The translations under genes were made by a program, and so were the position numbers. From the NCBI GenBank assembly GCA_037200445.1, contig JBBCGH010000001.1, positions 3,906,001 through 3,970,000 on the forward strand: DNA of 64,000 nt, in the 5' to 3' direction. Source of the DNA: Alphaproteobacteria bacterium (lineage in GTDB: Bacteria; Pseudomonadota; Alphaproteobacteria; Rhizobiales; Xanthobacteraceae). The notes beneath the pieces are model-generated. The model worked only from the letters and a program-made list of their open reading frames with translations, was not told the DNA's origin and searched no databases. Below, in pieces: positions 46,832 through 55,191 of the stretch; position 1 is the first letter of the stretch, and each line of letters starts with the position of its first letter.

Positions 46832-47635
46832 GTGCAACATTTCCGCGCGAGCGACGGAGCAAAACTCACCTACACGATCGACGACTTCACCGACCCGTGG
46901 CTCAAGGCGCCGACGCTGTTGCTGCTGCACGCCGCGATGGGCCATTCGCAGCGCTATTACGCCTGGGTGCCGAAGCTCTGCCGGCACGCTCGCGTGGTGC
47001 GCATGGACCTGCGCGGGCACGGCGAGTCGGAAGTCCCTGCCGCCGAGCCTCCGCTGACGATGGAGCGGCTGGTGCAGGACACGCGCGAGCTGCTCGACCA
47101 TCTCGGCGTTGCGAGCGCGCACATCGTGGGAAATTCTGCCGGCGGCTACATCGGCCAGCAGCTTGCGATGAACGCGCCGGAGCGCGTCGCGAGCCTGATG
47201 CTGTTCGGCTCGACGCCGGGCCTGAAGAACAGCCAGGCGCTCACCTGGATCCCGCGCGTCGCCAGGGATGGCTTGCGCAAGTTCCTCGCCGACACGATCT
47301 CGGACCGGTTTCCCGCGAATGCCGACCCGCGCCATGTCGAATGGTTCCTCGACGAGGCGGCCAAGAACGACACCGCCTACATCGCGCGCTTCGTGACGCT
47401 GATGGCGTCGCTCGAATGGTCGGATCAGTTGCACCGGATCAAGTGTCCGACGCTGGTCGTCTATCCGGGCGCCGAAACGGTCGGCTCGACGCATAATTAC
47501 GACGCGATGCGCGACCGCATCCCCGACGTCGAGGTGATCTCCTACGCGGGCCTGCCGCACAATATCTGCGACAGTGTGCCCGACCGCTGCGCGGAGGATG
47601 TGCTGAAGTTTCTGGCGAAGCGGTTCGGGAAGTGA
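46832..47635 (+). CDS. alpha/beta hydrolase (3-oxoadipate enol-lactonase-like)
   Basis: A 267-residue alpha/beta-hydrolase. The nucleophile elbow is HIVGNSAGGYIGQ (GNSAGG), the oxyanion strand TLLLLHAAMGHS, the acid in LVVYPGAETVGST and the catalytic histidine in YAGLPHNICDS. It resembles enol-lactonases and carboxylic-ester hydrolases of aromatic breakdown. The GTG at 46832 fits the family start (VQHFRASDGAKLTY), preceded by AAGG. Divergence from the TctC-SDR pair suggests a small catabolic locus. Confidence 0.86.
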   Translation: MQHFRASDGAKLTYTIDDFTDPWLKAPTLLLLHAAMGHSQRYYAWVPKLCRHARVVRMDLRGHGESEVPAAEPPLTMERLVQDTRELLDHLGVASAHIVGNSAGGYIGQQLAMNAPERVASLMLFGSTPGLKNSQALTWIPRVARDGLRKFLADTISDRFPANADPRHVEWFLDEAAKNDTAYIARFVTLMASLEWSDQLHRIKCPTLVVYPGAETVGSTHNYDAMRDRIPDVEVISYAGLPHNICDSVPDRCAEDVLKFLAKRFGK

Positions 47636-47636
47636 C

Positions 47637-47715
47637 CGTAGGGCGGGCAAAGGAGCGCAGCGACGTGCCCGCCGCAACCCTGATGGCGGGCATGCTTTGC
47701 TTTGCCCGCCCTACG
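47637..47715. repeat. 79-base interspersed palindromic element with perfect 16-base arms
   Basis: CGTAGGGCGGGCAAAG (47637-47652) and CTTTGCCCGCCCTACG (47700-47715) are perfect inverted repeats. A second nested pair (TGCCCGCC/GGCGGGCA) lies inside. It fills most of the gap between two same-strand genes. Similar 'gtagggcgggcaaag' elements are dispersed in rhizobial genomes. It may stall transcription or be a non-autonomous mobile palindrome. Confidence 0.8.
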
Positions 47716-47736
47716 ACTCCGCGATAAACTCGCCCC

Positions 47737-48909
47737 ATGTTCGTCCAATTCTTCTCCGTGCTGAAACAGGCGGGCGTCCCGGTGACGCTGCGCGAATATT
47801 TGACCCTGATGGAGGCGATGGAGGCAGACCTCGCCGGCCGCAAGGTCGAGGACTTCTATTATCTCTCTCGCTCCGCGCTGGTGAAGGACGAGCGCAACCT
47901 CGACAAGTTCGACCGCGTGTTCGGCCATGTGTTCAAGGGCCTCGACCTGATCGAGCAGGCACTCACCGCCGAAATCCCCGAGGAATGGCTGCGCAAGATT
48001 TCCGAGAAATATCTGACGGAGGAAGAGAAGAAGCAGATCGAGGCGATGGGCGGCCTCGACAAGCTGCTGGAGACCTTGCGCAAGCGCCTCGAAGAGCAGA
48101 AGGGCCGCCACCAGGGCGGCAAGAAATGGATCGGCACCGGCGGCACCTCGCCGTTCGGCAATGCCGGCTACAATCCGGAAGGCATCCGCATCGGCGGCGA
48201 GAGCAAGCACCGCCGCGCCGTGAAGGTGTGGGACCGGCGCGAGTTCAAGGACCTCGACGACCAGGTCGAGCTCGGCACCCGCAACATCAAGATCGCGCTG
48301 CGCCGCCTGCGCAAGTTCGCGCGCACCGGCGCGCCCGACGAGTTCGACCTCGACAACACCGTGAAGGGCACCGCGCACAAGGGCTATCTCGACATCCACA
48401 TGCGGCCCGAGCGGCACAACACCATTAAAGTGCTGGCGCTGTTCGACATCGGCGGCTCGATGGACTGGCACGTGAAGCTGGTGGAGGAGCTGTTCTCGGC
48501 CGCGCGCGTGGAGTTCAAGCACCTGGTGCACTTCTACTTCCACAACTGCCTGTACGAGAAAGTCTGGAAGGAAAACCGCCGCCGCTATCAGGAGACGACG
48601 CCGACCTTCGACGTGCTGCACAAGTACCCGCACGACTACAAGGTGGTGATCGTCGGCGACGCCTCGATGTCGCCTTACGAGATCACGACGGCGGGCGGCT
48701 CGGTCGAGCACTTCAACGAGGAGGCGGGCGCGGTGTGGCTTGAGCGCGTGACACGCACCTACCCCGCCTGCATCTGGCTCAACCCGGTGCCGGAGGAGCA
48801 GTGGGACTATACCTACTCGATCCGCATGGTCCGCCAGCTGATGGGGAACAGGATGTATCCGCTCACGCTCGCGGGGCTCGATAAGGCGATGCGGGAGCTG
48901 GTGCGGTAG
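47737..48909 (+). CDS. VWA-domain protein, CoxE-like
   Basis: A 390-residue protein with a C-terminal von Willebrand A domain. The metal-ion-dependent adhesion motif is LALFDIGGSMDWHVKLVEEL (DxGxS), and VVIVGDASMSPYEI is the downstream MIDAS loop. The N-terminal half is helical and charged. These proteins pair with MoxR ATPases in metal or cofactor insertion, normally as adjacent genes. Here the only MoxR gene is 46 kb away at 574. The ATG at 47737 lies just after the palindromic element. Confidence 0.88.
   Translation: MFVQFFSVLKQAGVPVTLREYLTLMEAMEADLAGRKVEDFYYLSRSALVKDERNLDKFDRVFGHVFKGLDLIEQALTAEIPEEWLRKISEKYLTEEEKKQIEAMGGLDKLLETLRKRLEEQKGRHQGGKKWIGTGGTSPFGNAGYNPEGIRIGGESKHRRAVKVWDRREFKDLDDQVELGTRNIKIALRRLRKFARTGAPDEFDLDNTVKGTAHKGYLDIHMRPERHNTIKVLALFDIGGSMDWHVKLVEELFSAARVEFKHLVHFYFHNCLYEKVWKENRRRYQETTPTFDVLHKYPHDYKVVIVGDASMSPYEITTAGGSVEHFNEEAGAVWLERVTRTYPACIWLNPVPEEQWDYTYSIRMVRQLMGNRMYPLTLAGLDKAMRELVR
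48886..48907 (+). repeat. short direct repeat, copy A (end of the VWA gene)
   Basis: GCGATGCGGGAGCTGGTGCG plus GT recurs with a single-base gap at 49755-49775. The two copies flank the membrane-protein gene at 48938-49717 and may be a duplication scar. Confidence 0.5.
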
Positions 48910-48937
48910 GGCGAAGGGCGAAGCGGGGGCGCATACT

Positions 48938-49717
48938 GTGAATCCGAATCTGCCTCCGATTGGGCGTGCCGCGGCGCAGGCTTGGCGCGACGTCGGCCAA
49001 GTGATCAAGGCGCTTCCCTGGGTCAGCCTGGTTACCTTCGCGATCTGCGCGGGACTGGTCATCGCGCAGGATGCGTTGATGCCCGATCATGGGTCTCGGC
49101 TTGATGCAACGGCCATGCTTGCCGACCTCACGGTGTCACTCCCCCAAGCGCTTCTATTCACCCCATACCTCATTGCCGTGCACCGCTTCATCATTCTTGG
49201 AGAAGTCACCGCACACTACGCGCTCGATCTGCGAGACCCGCGCTTTCTGCGATTCTTTGGCTGGTCGGTCGCACTCTCGGTGCTGACGGTGGCGCCAACA
49301 CCCCTGGCTGCCTTACTGACATCGTCTGATGGCGCGCGGTTTTTCATCGTGTGCATCATCGCCGCTATCGCGATCATGATTTCGATCCGCACCATCCTTC
49401 TGTTTCCGTCGACCGCCGTGGATTCACCCGGCGCTACGCTGATCAACGCGATGGCCGACAGCAGGGGTTACGCTTGGCGCATCGTATTCATCGTCCTGCT
49501 TGCGATGCTGCCAGTAATCGTTGCGGCGATTGTTGTTGCCATAGTCTTGGCCGTGGCGGGGGTTTTGTCGGATGGCCCCAAAGATCTCTCGCTATCGGTG
49601 ATTGCAAGCGGCATCCTGCTTGGTGCCCTTTCCTTCCTGCTCGTTTCGTTCGCCGTCGTGGTCGCGTCGCGTCTCTATCAATGGCTCGGCAGGCGCACCA
49701 AGGGCGCCCCGGCATAG
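48938..49717 (+). CDS. integral membrane protein of unknown function
   Basis: A 259-residue protein with about six transmembrane helices (for example LVTFAICAGLVIAQDAL, FFIVCIIAAIAIMISI, VFIVLLAMLPVIVAAIVVA). The organisation recalls the YciC/DUF975-like glycerophosphoryl membrane family, but no decisive motif is seen. The start is GTG at 48938. The gene sits between two imperfect copies of the VWA gene's 3' end, as if inserted there. Confidence 0.7.
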   Translation: MNPNLPPIGRAAAQAWRDVGQVIKALPWVSLVTFAICAGLVIAQDALMPDHGSRLDATAMLADLTVSLPQALLFTPYLIAVHRFIILGEVTAHYALDLRDPRFLRFFGWSVALSVLTVAPTPLAALLTSSDGARFFIVCIIAAIAIMISIRTILLFPSTAVDSPGATLINAMADSRGYAWRIVFIVLLAMLPVIVAAIVVAIVLAVAGVLSDGPKDLSLSVIASGILLGALSFLLVSFAVVVASRLYQWLGRRTKGAPA

Positions 49718-49754
49718 CGCGACCGGCGTACGCCGCGTGGAGGAACTAGACCGC

Positions 49755-49775
49755 GCGATGCGGAGCTGGTGCGGT
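49755..49775 (+). repeat. short direct repeat, copy B
   Basis: It matches 48886-48907 except for one missing G, and is no longer part of any gene. It lies between the membrane-protein gene and the convergent ABC binding-protein gene. Confidence 0.5.
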
Positions 49776-49777
49776 CG

Positions 49778-50743
49778 CTACTCGATCCACTCGTCGACCT
49801 TGGCGGAGAGATCGGCGGGCAGTGTGATGCCAAGCGCCCTCAGCGCGCTTCGATTGGCGCTCATGGTGAATTGCGTCGGGCCGGCGATCGCAAGCTCGGC
49901 GGGATTCGCGCCGCGCAGGATACGGTCAACATATTTCGCGGCCTCGTAGTATCCCTCATAGTGTCCGGGACCGAACGCCATCAGGCCGCCGGCCTGCACA
50001 TATTCGACGTCGGTATAGACGAACGGCAGTCGGTGCCTTGCGGCTCCCGCCGCAAGCGCGAAGCGGCGCGAATTGATGAACGTGTCGACCGCGTTCAGCA
50101 TTGCTTTTGTGCGGAAAAGCCGGGCCTGTTCGAAGGCCGCGTCCACGTCATCCGGCTTGCGGATGTCCAGCGCCTGCACCTCGATTCCGAGCGGCGCGGC
50201 TTCCGCACGCAACAATGCGAGCTGCCCGGCATTGTTGCGGTTGTTGCCGTTGATGACCATCGAGAGCCTGTCGAGACCGGGCACGATCCGCTTGAGGATG
50301 CGCAGGCGCTCGGCGATGAGTTGCGGCGCATACATCGTGGTACCGGTCACGTTCGTGCCGGGCCGCTCCAGGCTCTGCACGACGCCGATGCGCACCGGAT
50401 CGAACACCGCGAGCATCACGATCGGAATCGTCTTGGTCGCTTTCGCCGCCGCAACCGTTGCGGCGACGTTGGCGGCGACGATGATGTCGACCTTGCGGGC
50501 GACGAACTCCGCCACGACGCTGTCGTATTCGTGGTCGAGCACCGCTTCGCGGTACTCGATGTGGAAGTTCTTGCCTTCGAGATAGCCAAGCTCGCTCAGC
50601 CCTTGCTTGAAGACGTCGAGCCGCTTTGGATTGGCGTTCTTGGCGGCGACGTACGCCAGCACAGGGGCTTGCGCGGCTGCGTCCCGAAAAGCCAGCGACG
50701 ACACCAGCGCGATACAAAGCAGTCCGGCAATTCTGCGTGTCAT
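49778..50743 (-). CDS. ABC-transporter substrate-binding protein (ABC_sub_bind, TrpX-like)
   Basis: A 321-residue periplasmic protein with a signal peptide ending DAAAQ. The N-terminal RLDVFKQGLSELGYLEGKNF, the VDIIVAANVAATVAAAKATK strand-loop and the IPIVMLAVFDPVRIGVVQSL block are typical of the COG2984 family, whose members bind aromatic amino acids or other small ligands. No permease or ATPase gene is adjacent. The second ATG (50743) follows GGGGGCGC and is preferred over 50755. Confidence 0.85.
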   Translation of the reverse strand: MTRRIAGLLCIALVSSLAFRDAAAQAPVLAYVAAKNANPKRLDVFKQGLSELGYLEGKNFHIEYREAVLDHEYDSVVAEFVARKVDIIVAANVAATVAAAKATKTIPIVMLAVFDPVRIGVVQSLERPGTNVTGTTMYAPQLIAERLRILKRIVPGLDRLSMVINGNNRNNAGQLALLRAEAAPLGIEVQALDIRKPDDVDAAFEQARLFRTKAMLNAVDTFINSRRFALAAGAARHRLPFVYTDVEYVQAGGLMAFGPGHYEGYYEAAKYVDRILRGANPAELAIAGPTQFTMSANRSALRALGITLPADLSAKVDEWIE

Positions 50744-50883
50744 ATGCGCCCCCATGGTCGGCGCCGGAGATTATCAGAGACGGCCTGGCGCATGCATCGC
50801 ATCGCGCGTCTATCAGGCCATGGGTGACCACCTGAACCGGGCGGGTGCCTGACGGCGGAGGGCGGGCAAAGACGCGCTGCGCG

Positions 50884-51753
50884 CTAATCCCCGAGCGGCG
50901 GCTTGTCGACGCTCGATGCCTCGGTGAGCAGCGGGCTCCAGTCGAAACGCGCCTGGGCGAGCGCGTCCTTGAGCCGCGCTTCGTCGACATGCGGCAGGAT
51001 CAGCTTGGTGAAGGCGCGGCGCAGCATGCCCCAGTCGTCGTTGCAAAAGCGCGCGCGCCAGGGCGGCAGTCCGGCCGGCGTCGCGCCGCCGAACAGCACC
51101 GGGTTGGAGCCGTAGGAGAGGCATAGCACGTTGTAATGGCGCTGCGCGTTCATCGCATGCGGCCCGGCGAACTTCTGCGGCGCCTGCCGCTCGGTGACCT
51201 CCGGGCGCGCCTCGCTGCCCATGTTGAACGCGATGCCCTCGATCAGGCGCCGCGCATCGTCGGGCGGAAACTGCAGCATGAAATAGATCGAGAAGAAGTC
51301 GGCCGCGTCTTCCTCGCGTCCCATCACGGGGATCTCGAGCAGGTCGAAGATGCCGTGGCCGGCCTCGTGCAGGATCGTGTCGATCACGGCGCCGACGATC
51401 GCATCGGCGCGCTGCACGCCGCCCGGCGTCGCGACCTTCGGGGCGAAACGCTGGATCAGGTCGACATATTCGTAGCAGAACACCGCCTTGTCGTTGCCGT
51501 ACCACGCGGTCTCGCGGCCATCGCAGCTGCGCACTTCGAGGGTGAGCTCGCGCGGCAACCGGAACGCATTGAGCAGCGCCGCGACCGTCTCGAGGATACG
51601 GCGTTCGCGCATCGCCTCGCGGATCACGAGGTGCCTTGGGTCGGACGGCTCGCCATAGACGATGCGCACCTGATCGGTGCGCACCTGAGCCCATGCCGCC
51701 GGTGATGGCAGCGCGAGCGCGAGCACGACGGCAGCGATGCGAAGCGGCTTCAT
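50884..51753 (-). CDS. secreted zinc metallopeptidase-like protein, DUF4344
   Basis: A 289-residue exported protein with a signal peptide ending AWAQ. The zinc-binding HExxH is in DTILHEAGHGIFDLLEIPV, and the downstream acidic EEDAADFF supplies the third ligand, a gluzincin-like layout. A conserved CYEYVDLIQRF and later paired cysteines (NVLCLSYG, ARFCNDDW) are typical of DUF4344. Proteolytic activity has not, to my knowledge, been shown. It stands alone. Confidence 0.83.
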   Translation of the reverse strand: MKPLRIAAVVLALALPSPAAWAQVRTDQVRIVYGEPSDPRHLVIREAMRERRILETVAALLNAFRLPRELTLEVRSCDGRETAWYGNDKAVFCYEYVDLIQRFAPKVATPGGVQRADAIVGAVIDTILHEAGHGIFDLLEIPVMGREEDAADFFSIYFMLQFPPDDARRLIEGIAFNMGSEARPEVTERQAPQKFAGPHAMNAQRHYNVLCLSYGSNPVLFGGATPAGLPPWRARFCNDDWGMLRRAFTKLILPHVDEARLKDALAQARFDWSPLLTEASSVDKPPLGD

Positions 51754-51865
51754 CGGCGATACGTGCGATTTCCGCCTGAATATCAGCAGGAGTAATCGCG
51801 CATCCCTAACAATTGGTCGATAAACATAACCGTGATGTCAGCGGGCTGGACCACCCATCACCCGG

Positions 51866-52144
51866 CTACCAGCCGCAGGCCTCGTAGCGGCCGTAACCCA
51901 GGTCCTCGACGCAGCGCCCGCTCCAGCGCGAGATGTCGGCCGCCGAGGGATGGCCGAGCGAGGGGTCGGAGGCGTTGCGGCTGGTCCAGCCGTACGGTGC
52001 GTGAGTCGGCGGCGCATACCCATAGGTCTGGCCGTACTGCTGCGGGTCGGTGCGCGGATGCGTCTTCTTGGATTTTGCCGCGGCTGGCGCGAGCGTGAGC
52101 GCGACGGCCGCCGCCGCGACGGTCACGAACGTGAGGGCTTTCAT
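51866..52144 (-). CDS. small secreted Tyr/Pro-rich protein
   Basis: A 92-residue exported protein. A signal peptide (ending PAAAK) is followed by a polar, aromatic segment (QQYGQTYGYAPPTHAPYG) and a C-terminal part with two cysteines (SGRCVEDLGYGRYEACGW). It resembles short rhizobial envelope proteins of unknown function. The ATG at 52144 gives a normal signal peptide. It is monocistronic between the peptidase and DUF1304 genes. Confidence 0.6.
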   Translation of the reverse strand: MKALTFVTVAAAAVALTLAPAAAKSKKTHPRTDPQQYGQTYGYAPPTHAPYGWTSRNASDPSLGHPSAADISRWSGRCVEDLGYGRYEACGW

Positions 52145-52226
52145 GGATCGGGGTCCTCGAAAAATCGCGCGTGCCCTTAATGTGAGAACAAGACACGCGC
52201 GCCTTTCGTTCCCCGCGGCGCGCCGC

Positions 52227-52598
52227 TCACGCAGATGTCACAGGAGAAACAGCGCGAGGAGCGCGAATCGGCGCAGGCAGCGCCTGGATGAACCAGATGC
52301 GCCGGTGCGCCGTGAAGCCGCCATAGATGCCCGCAATGAGCACGCAGGCGAGAAAGAAAGCCGCAAGCGGCACCGCCAGCACCGGCGGCGCGATCAGCGC
52401 CCAGATCAGTCCCGCTGCGAGAAACCCGTTGTAGAGCCCCTGGTTGCCGGCGAGCACCTTGCTCTGCTCGGCCTGTTCGGCGGTCATGCCGAAGGCCGCG
52501 CGGGTGCGCGGCTTGGTCCACAGGAACATCTCCAGCACCATGAAATAGAGATGCTCGAGCGCGATCAGCGCGATCAGGACTTTTGCGATAACTGACAT
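52227..52598 (-). CDS. DUF1304 membrane protein
   Basis: A 123-residue protein with four predicted transmembrane helices. The DUF1304 signature is the LIALEHLYFMVLEMFLW N-terminus and NQGLYNGFLAAGLIWAL in the middle. Function is unknown, although distant similarity to EbrA-like and DoxX-like small membrane proteins has been noted. It lies 36 bases downstream of the redox operon and may be transcribed with it. Confidence 0.85.
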   Translation of the reverse strand: MSVIAKVLIALIALEHLYFMVLEMFLWTKPRTRAAFGMTAEQAEQSKVLAGNQGLYNGFLAAGLIWALIAPPVLAVPLAAFFLACVLIAGIYGGFTAHRRIWFIQALPAPIRAPRAVSPVTSA

Positions 52599-52634
52599 CT
52601 GCTCAGCTTACGACATCCTCGACCAGACACGAGA

Positions 52635-53165
52635 TCATTTCTCTCGGGAAAAGCGAACAAATCCATCGCGGTTCGGCATTCGCACCGCAGGCAGCGTCTG
52701 TGCATTGATCGCATCATTCTCCCCGATCACGCCGTTGAGGTGAAGAATGTAGGCAACCACCGCATAGGTCTCGTCATCCGTCAGCGACTTGGAGTCATTC
52801 AGCGGCATGGCCCGCCGCACATAGTCGAAGACAGTCGTCGCGTACGGCCAGAAACTGCCGACGGTCCTGACCGGCACCTGACCCGGCACAAGCGTCCCCT
52901 GCCCGCCGACGAGCTGATCGTTCGGCTTGCCGGCTCCCTTCTCGCCGTGACACGCAAGGCACTTGGCGAGGTAGACCGCCTCGCCTTGCTTCGCCGTTCC
53001 GCTGCCGGGCGGAAGTCCCGCGCCATCAGGTCCAATGCTGATATCCCACGGGGCGATTTCCTCAGGGCTCGCGACACGCCCGAGATTGGGACTTTCTGCC
53101 AGCGCCGTGCCGCACACGACAACGAGCGCCGAACAAGCCGCGAGCAGCCGGTCACGCGTAGACAT
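52635..53165 (-). CDS. monohaem cytochrome c, SoxD-like partner of the sulfite dehydrogenase
   Basis: A 176-residue periplasmic class I cytochrome c with a signal peptide ending ALAE. Haem attachment is C69-L-A-C72-H73 (LAKCLACHGEKGAGKPND), and the distal methionine is in RRAMPLNDSKSLTDDE. The gene overlaps the end of soxC by 14 bases, so the pair is co-translated. It probably takes electrons from the molybdenum centre, as SoxD does in the Sox system. I chose the ATG at 53165 because it yields a clean signal peptide. Confidence 0.86.
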   Translation of the reverse strand: MSTRDRLLAACSALVVVCGTALAESPNLGRVASPEEIAPWDISIGPDGAGLPPGSGTAKQGEAVYLAKCLACHGEKGAGKPNDQLVGGQGTLVPGQVPVRTVGSFWPYATTVFDYVRRAMPLNDSKSLTDDETYAVVAYILHLNGVIGENDAINAQTLPAVRMPNRDGFVRFSREK

Positions 53166-54429
53166 GTTTGACCTCGCCGCCTTGCGCCACGCCCCAGCTC
53201 GCAATCCCGTTGAAATGGTAGATGGTCCTGGCTCCGCGGTCGGCGATGAGCCTGGAGCGCGACGGCTGCACGTATCCTGAATCGTCAGTCGCCCGGCTCT
53301 GCAGCGTGGCCGGACCACCGCTCCATCGCCATGGCATGCGAAACCGCGTGACGGCCTTCGGCAAGACCGGTTCCTGCAGGGCGGCCGCGGCCCAGCTACC
53401 GCCACCATCGGCGGAAACTTCGACCTTGGCGATTCTGCCGTAGCCCGACCAGGCGAGGCCGGAGATTTCGTAGAGCCCCGGTTCTCTCAGATTCATGCCG
53501 GGCGATGGGCGCGTGATGACCGACTTGGCTTCCTGCGGGAAGCAGAACTGGAGCGATTTCCCGTCGTTCTGCAGGATCGTGTATTTCGACGTCTCGTCCT
53601 TGGTCATCGTCGGGCCCTCGGTCAGCTTGATGCGCCGAAGCCATTTCACGTGCATGTTGCCTTCGTATCCCGGCAGCAGCAGCCGCATCGGATAACCGTT
53701 CGAGGGGCGCACCGGCTCGCCGTTCTGGTACAGCGCGACGAGGGCGTCATCCATCGCCTTCGCCAGCGGCACGCTACGGCTCATGGCGGCGGCATCGGCG
53801 CCCTCTGCCAGGATCCATTGGGCGCGCGGATCGACTCCCGCGTCCTCGAGCAGCGTCGCCAGCCTGACGCCCGTCCATTCGGCGCAGGACAGGAGGCCGT
53901 GAATGGGCTGCACGCCGAGCTGGGCCGGTTCCTTTTGATAAAGGAGCGCACTGTTGCCCGCGCACTCGATGAACGCGACGCGCGATTCCATCGGGTAGCG
54001 CATGAGCGCATCGACCGTGAAGACGAGCGGGCGCTTGACGAGACCGTGGATCACAAGCCTGTGCGCTTCCGGGTTGATGTCGGGAATGCCGCTGTGATGC
54101 CGCTCGAAATGCAATCCGTTCGGCGTGATCGTTCCGTCGAGCAAATGATGCGGGGTGCGCGAGGTGCCGGTGCCGCTGGTTCCGGGCGCGTTCGCGAATA
54201 TCCGCACGACCTTGTCCGCGTGTTTCGACGGCTGTCCATATGCGACGAACGGCGCGCCGGGCACTTTCATCCAGGGCTCGACCGGTAGCGGGTCGGCGAG
54301 TGCCTGTCCTGGTACTGCGGCGCCCCCGGCGGCTGCCGCCGCACCCATGAAAAGGGCGCGCCGGTCGAGGAGCCCGTTTCCGGCGACCTGCTCGGGATCG
54401 CGTGGCGGTGATTGTTTCTTCCTGGGCAT
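53152..54429 (-). CDS. soxC: SoxC-like molybdenum sulfite dehydrogenase
   Basis: A 425-residue sulfite-oxidase-family protein. A Tat-type leader (LDRRALFMGAAAAAGGAAV) targets the folded enzyme to the periplasm. The molybdenum-ligating cysteine is C156 in VAFIECAGNSALL, followed by the Mo-co dimer-domain block GYPMRLLLPGYEGNMHVKW. SoxC with its cytochrome SoxD removes six electrons from the sulfane sulfur on SoxY or acts on sulfite. No soxXYZAB genes are present in the window. It lies between the SCO gene and the cytochrome gene. The ATG at 54429 follows GGGGGAAACGTG. Confidence 0.9.
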   Translation of the reverse strand: MPRKKQSPPRDPEQVAGNGLLDRRALFMGAAAAAGGAAVPGQALADPLPVEPWMKVPGAPFVAYGQPSKHADKVVRIFANAPGTSGTGTSRTPHHLLDGTITPNGLHFERHHSGIPDINPEAHRLVIHGLVKRPLVFTVDALMRYPMESRVAFIECAGNSALLYQKEPAQLGVQPIHGLLSCAEWTGVRLATLLEDAGVDPRAQWILAEGADAAAMSRSVPLAKAMDDALVALYQNGEPVRPSNGYPMRLLLPGYEGNMHVKWLRRIKLTEGPTMTKDETSKYTILQNDGKSLQFCFPQEAKSVITRPSPGMNLREPGLYEISGLAWSGYGRIAKVEVSADGGGSWAAAALQEPVLPKAVTRFRMPWRWSGGPATLQSRATDDSGYVQPSRSRLIADRGARTIYHFNGIASWGVAQGGEVKHVYA

Positions 54430-54459
54430 CACGTTTCCCCCGTTTGAGTCTTCACCCGG

Positions 54460-55080
54460 CTATTCCGGTCCGAGCTGACTGCGAATGGCATCGGAGATGT
54501 CGTCGGGCGAAACGCCCGGCGGCAAGTAGCCGAGAAAGCGCCCGTCCTTGCCGACGATATAAATAAAGCCGGTATGGTCGACCGGATAGTTCGGCCCCGG
54601 CACCTGGTGCCTGGCGAAGAACACCCGGTAGGCGATCGCGGTCTTACGAATATCCGGAAGCGGTCCGGTCAGGCCGATCAGCCGCGGATGAAACGAGGAG
54701 ACGAAGTCGGCAAGCCGCGCAGGCGTGTCGCGCTCGGGATCGACGGTGATGAATAGTGGCTGCACCGCATCGGCCGCGGCGCCGAGCTTGTCGAGCGCAA
54801 GCGAGATCGATTGCAACTCGGTCGGGCAGACATCGGGACAAGACGCATACCCGAAATAGAGCACCACGAGCTTGCCGCGAAAGTCGGCGTCGGTCCGCGC
54901 GCGGCCGGTGTGGTCGGTGAGATCGAACGGACCCCCGACGGGCTCACGGCCTGACAGCAGCCCCTCGATCAACTCGGTCGCGGAGGGCTCCCTTGCATCG
55001 TTGGCCGCAACCGGGCTGGCAAAGGGCATCCAGGCGAGCGCGAGCCAGATCATCGCCCACGCGCCGCGCAGGCGCGTCAT
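54460..55080 (-). CDS. SCO1/SenC-family copper chaperone
   Basis: A 206-residue thioredoxin-fold protein anchored by one N-terminal helix. Copper ligands are C81 and C85 in YASCPDVCPTEL and H169 in YPVDHTGFIYIV. SCO proteins metallate the CuA site of cytochrome oxidase or other periplasmic copper proteins. Here it lies directly downstream of a dehydrogenase with a fused blue-copper domain, a natural client. The start is uncertain: the ATG at 55080 gives a normal anchor, whereas the frame extends to a GTG at 55143. Confidence 0.88.
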   Translation of the reverse strand: MTRLRGAWAMIWLALAWMPFASPVAANDAREPSATELIEGLLSGREPVGGPFDLTDHTGRARTDADFRGKLVVLYFGYASCPDVCPTELQSISLALDKLGAAADAVQPLFITVDPERDTPARLADFVSSFHPRLIGLTGPLPDIRKTAIAYRVFFARHQVPGPNYPVDHTGFIYIVGKDGRFLGYLPPGVSPDDISDAIRSQLGPE

Positions 55081-55191
55081 CACCGCGCAGAAGCCTGCGT
55101 TTGCACCCCGCAACCCCACTTTTCCGCTCCCGGAAAGAGGCACCCTCTCGCGTCTCCCGCGAGAAGGCGTGTTGGTCGCCTCGCTAAACGA

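Noticed and set aside
50858-50885. Third copy of the long-arm palindrome
   Set aside because: Only about 12 bases of one arm (GGGCGGGCAAAG) match and no opposite arm is present.
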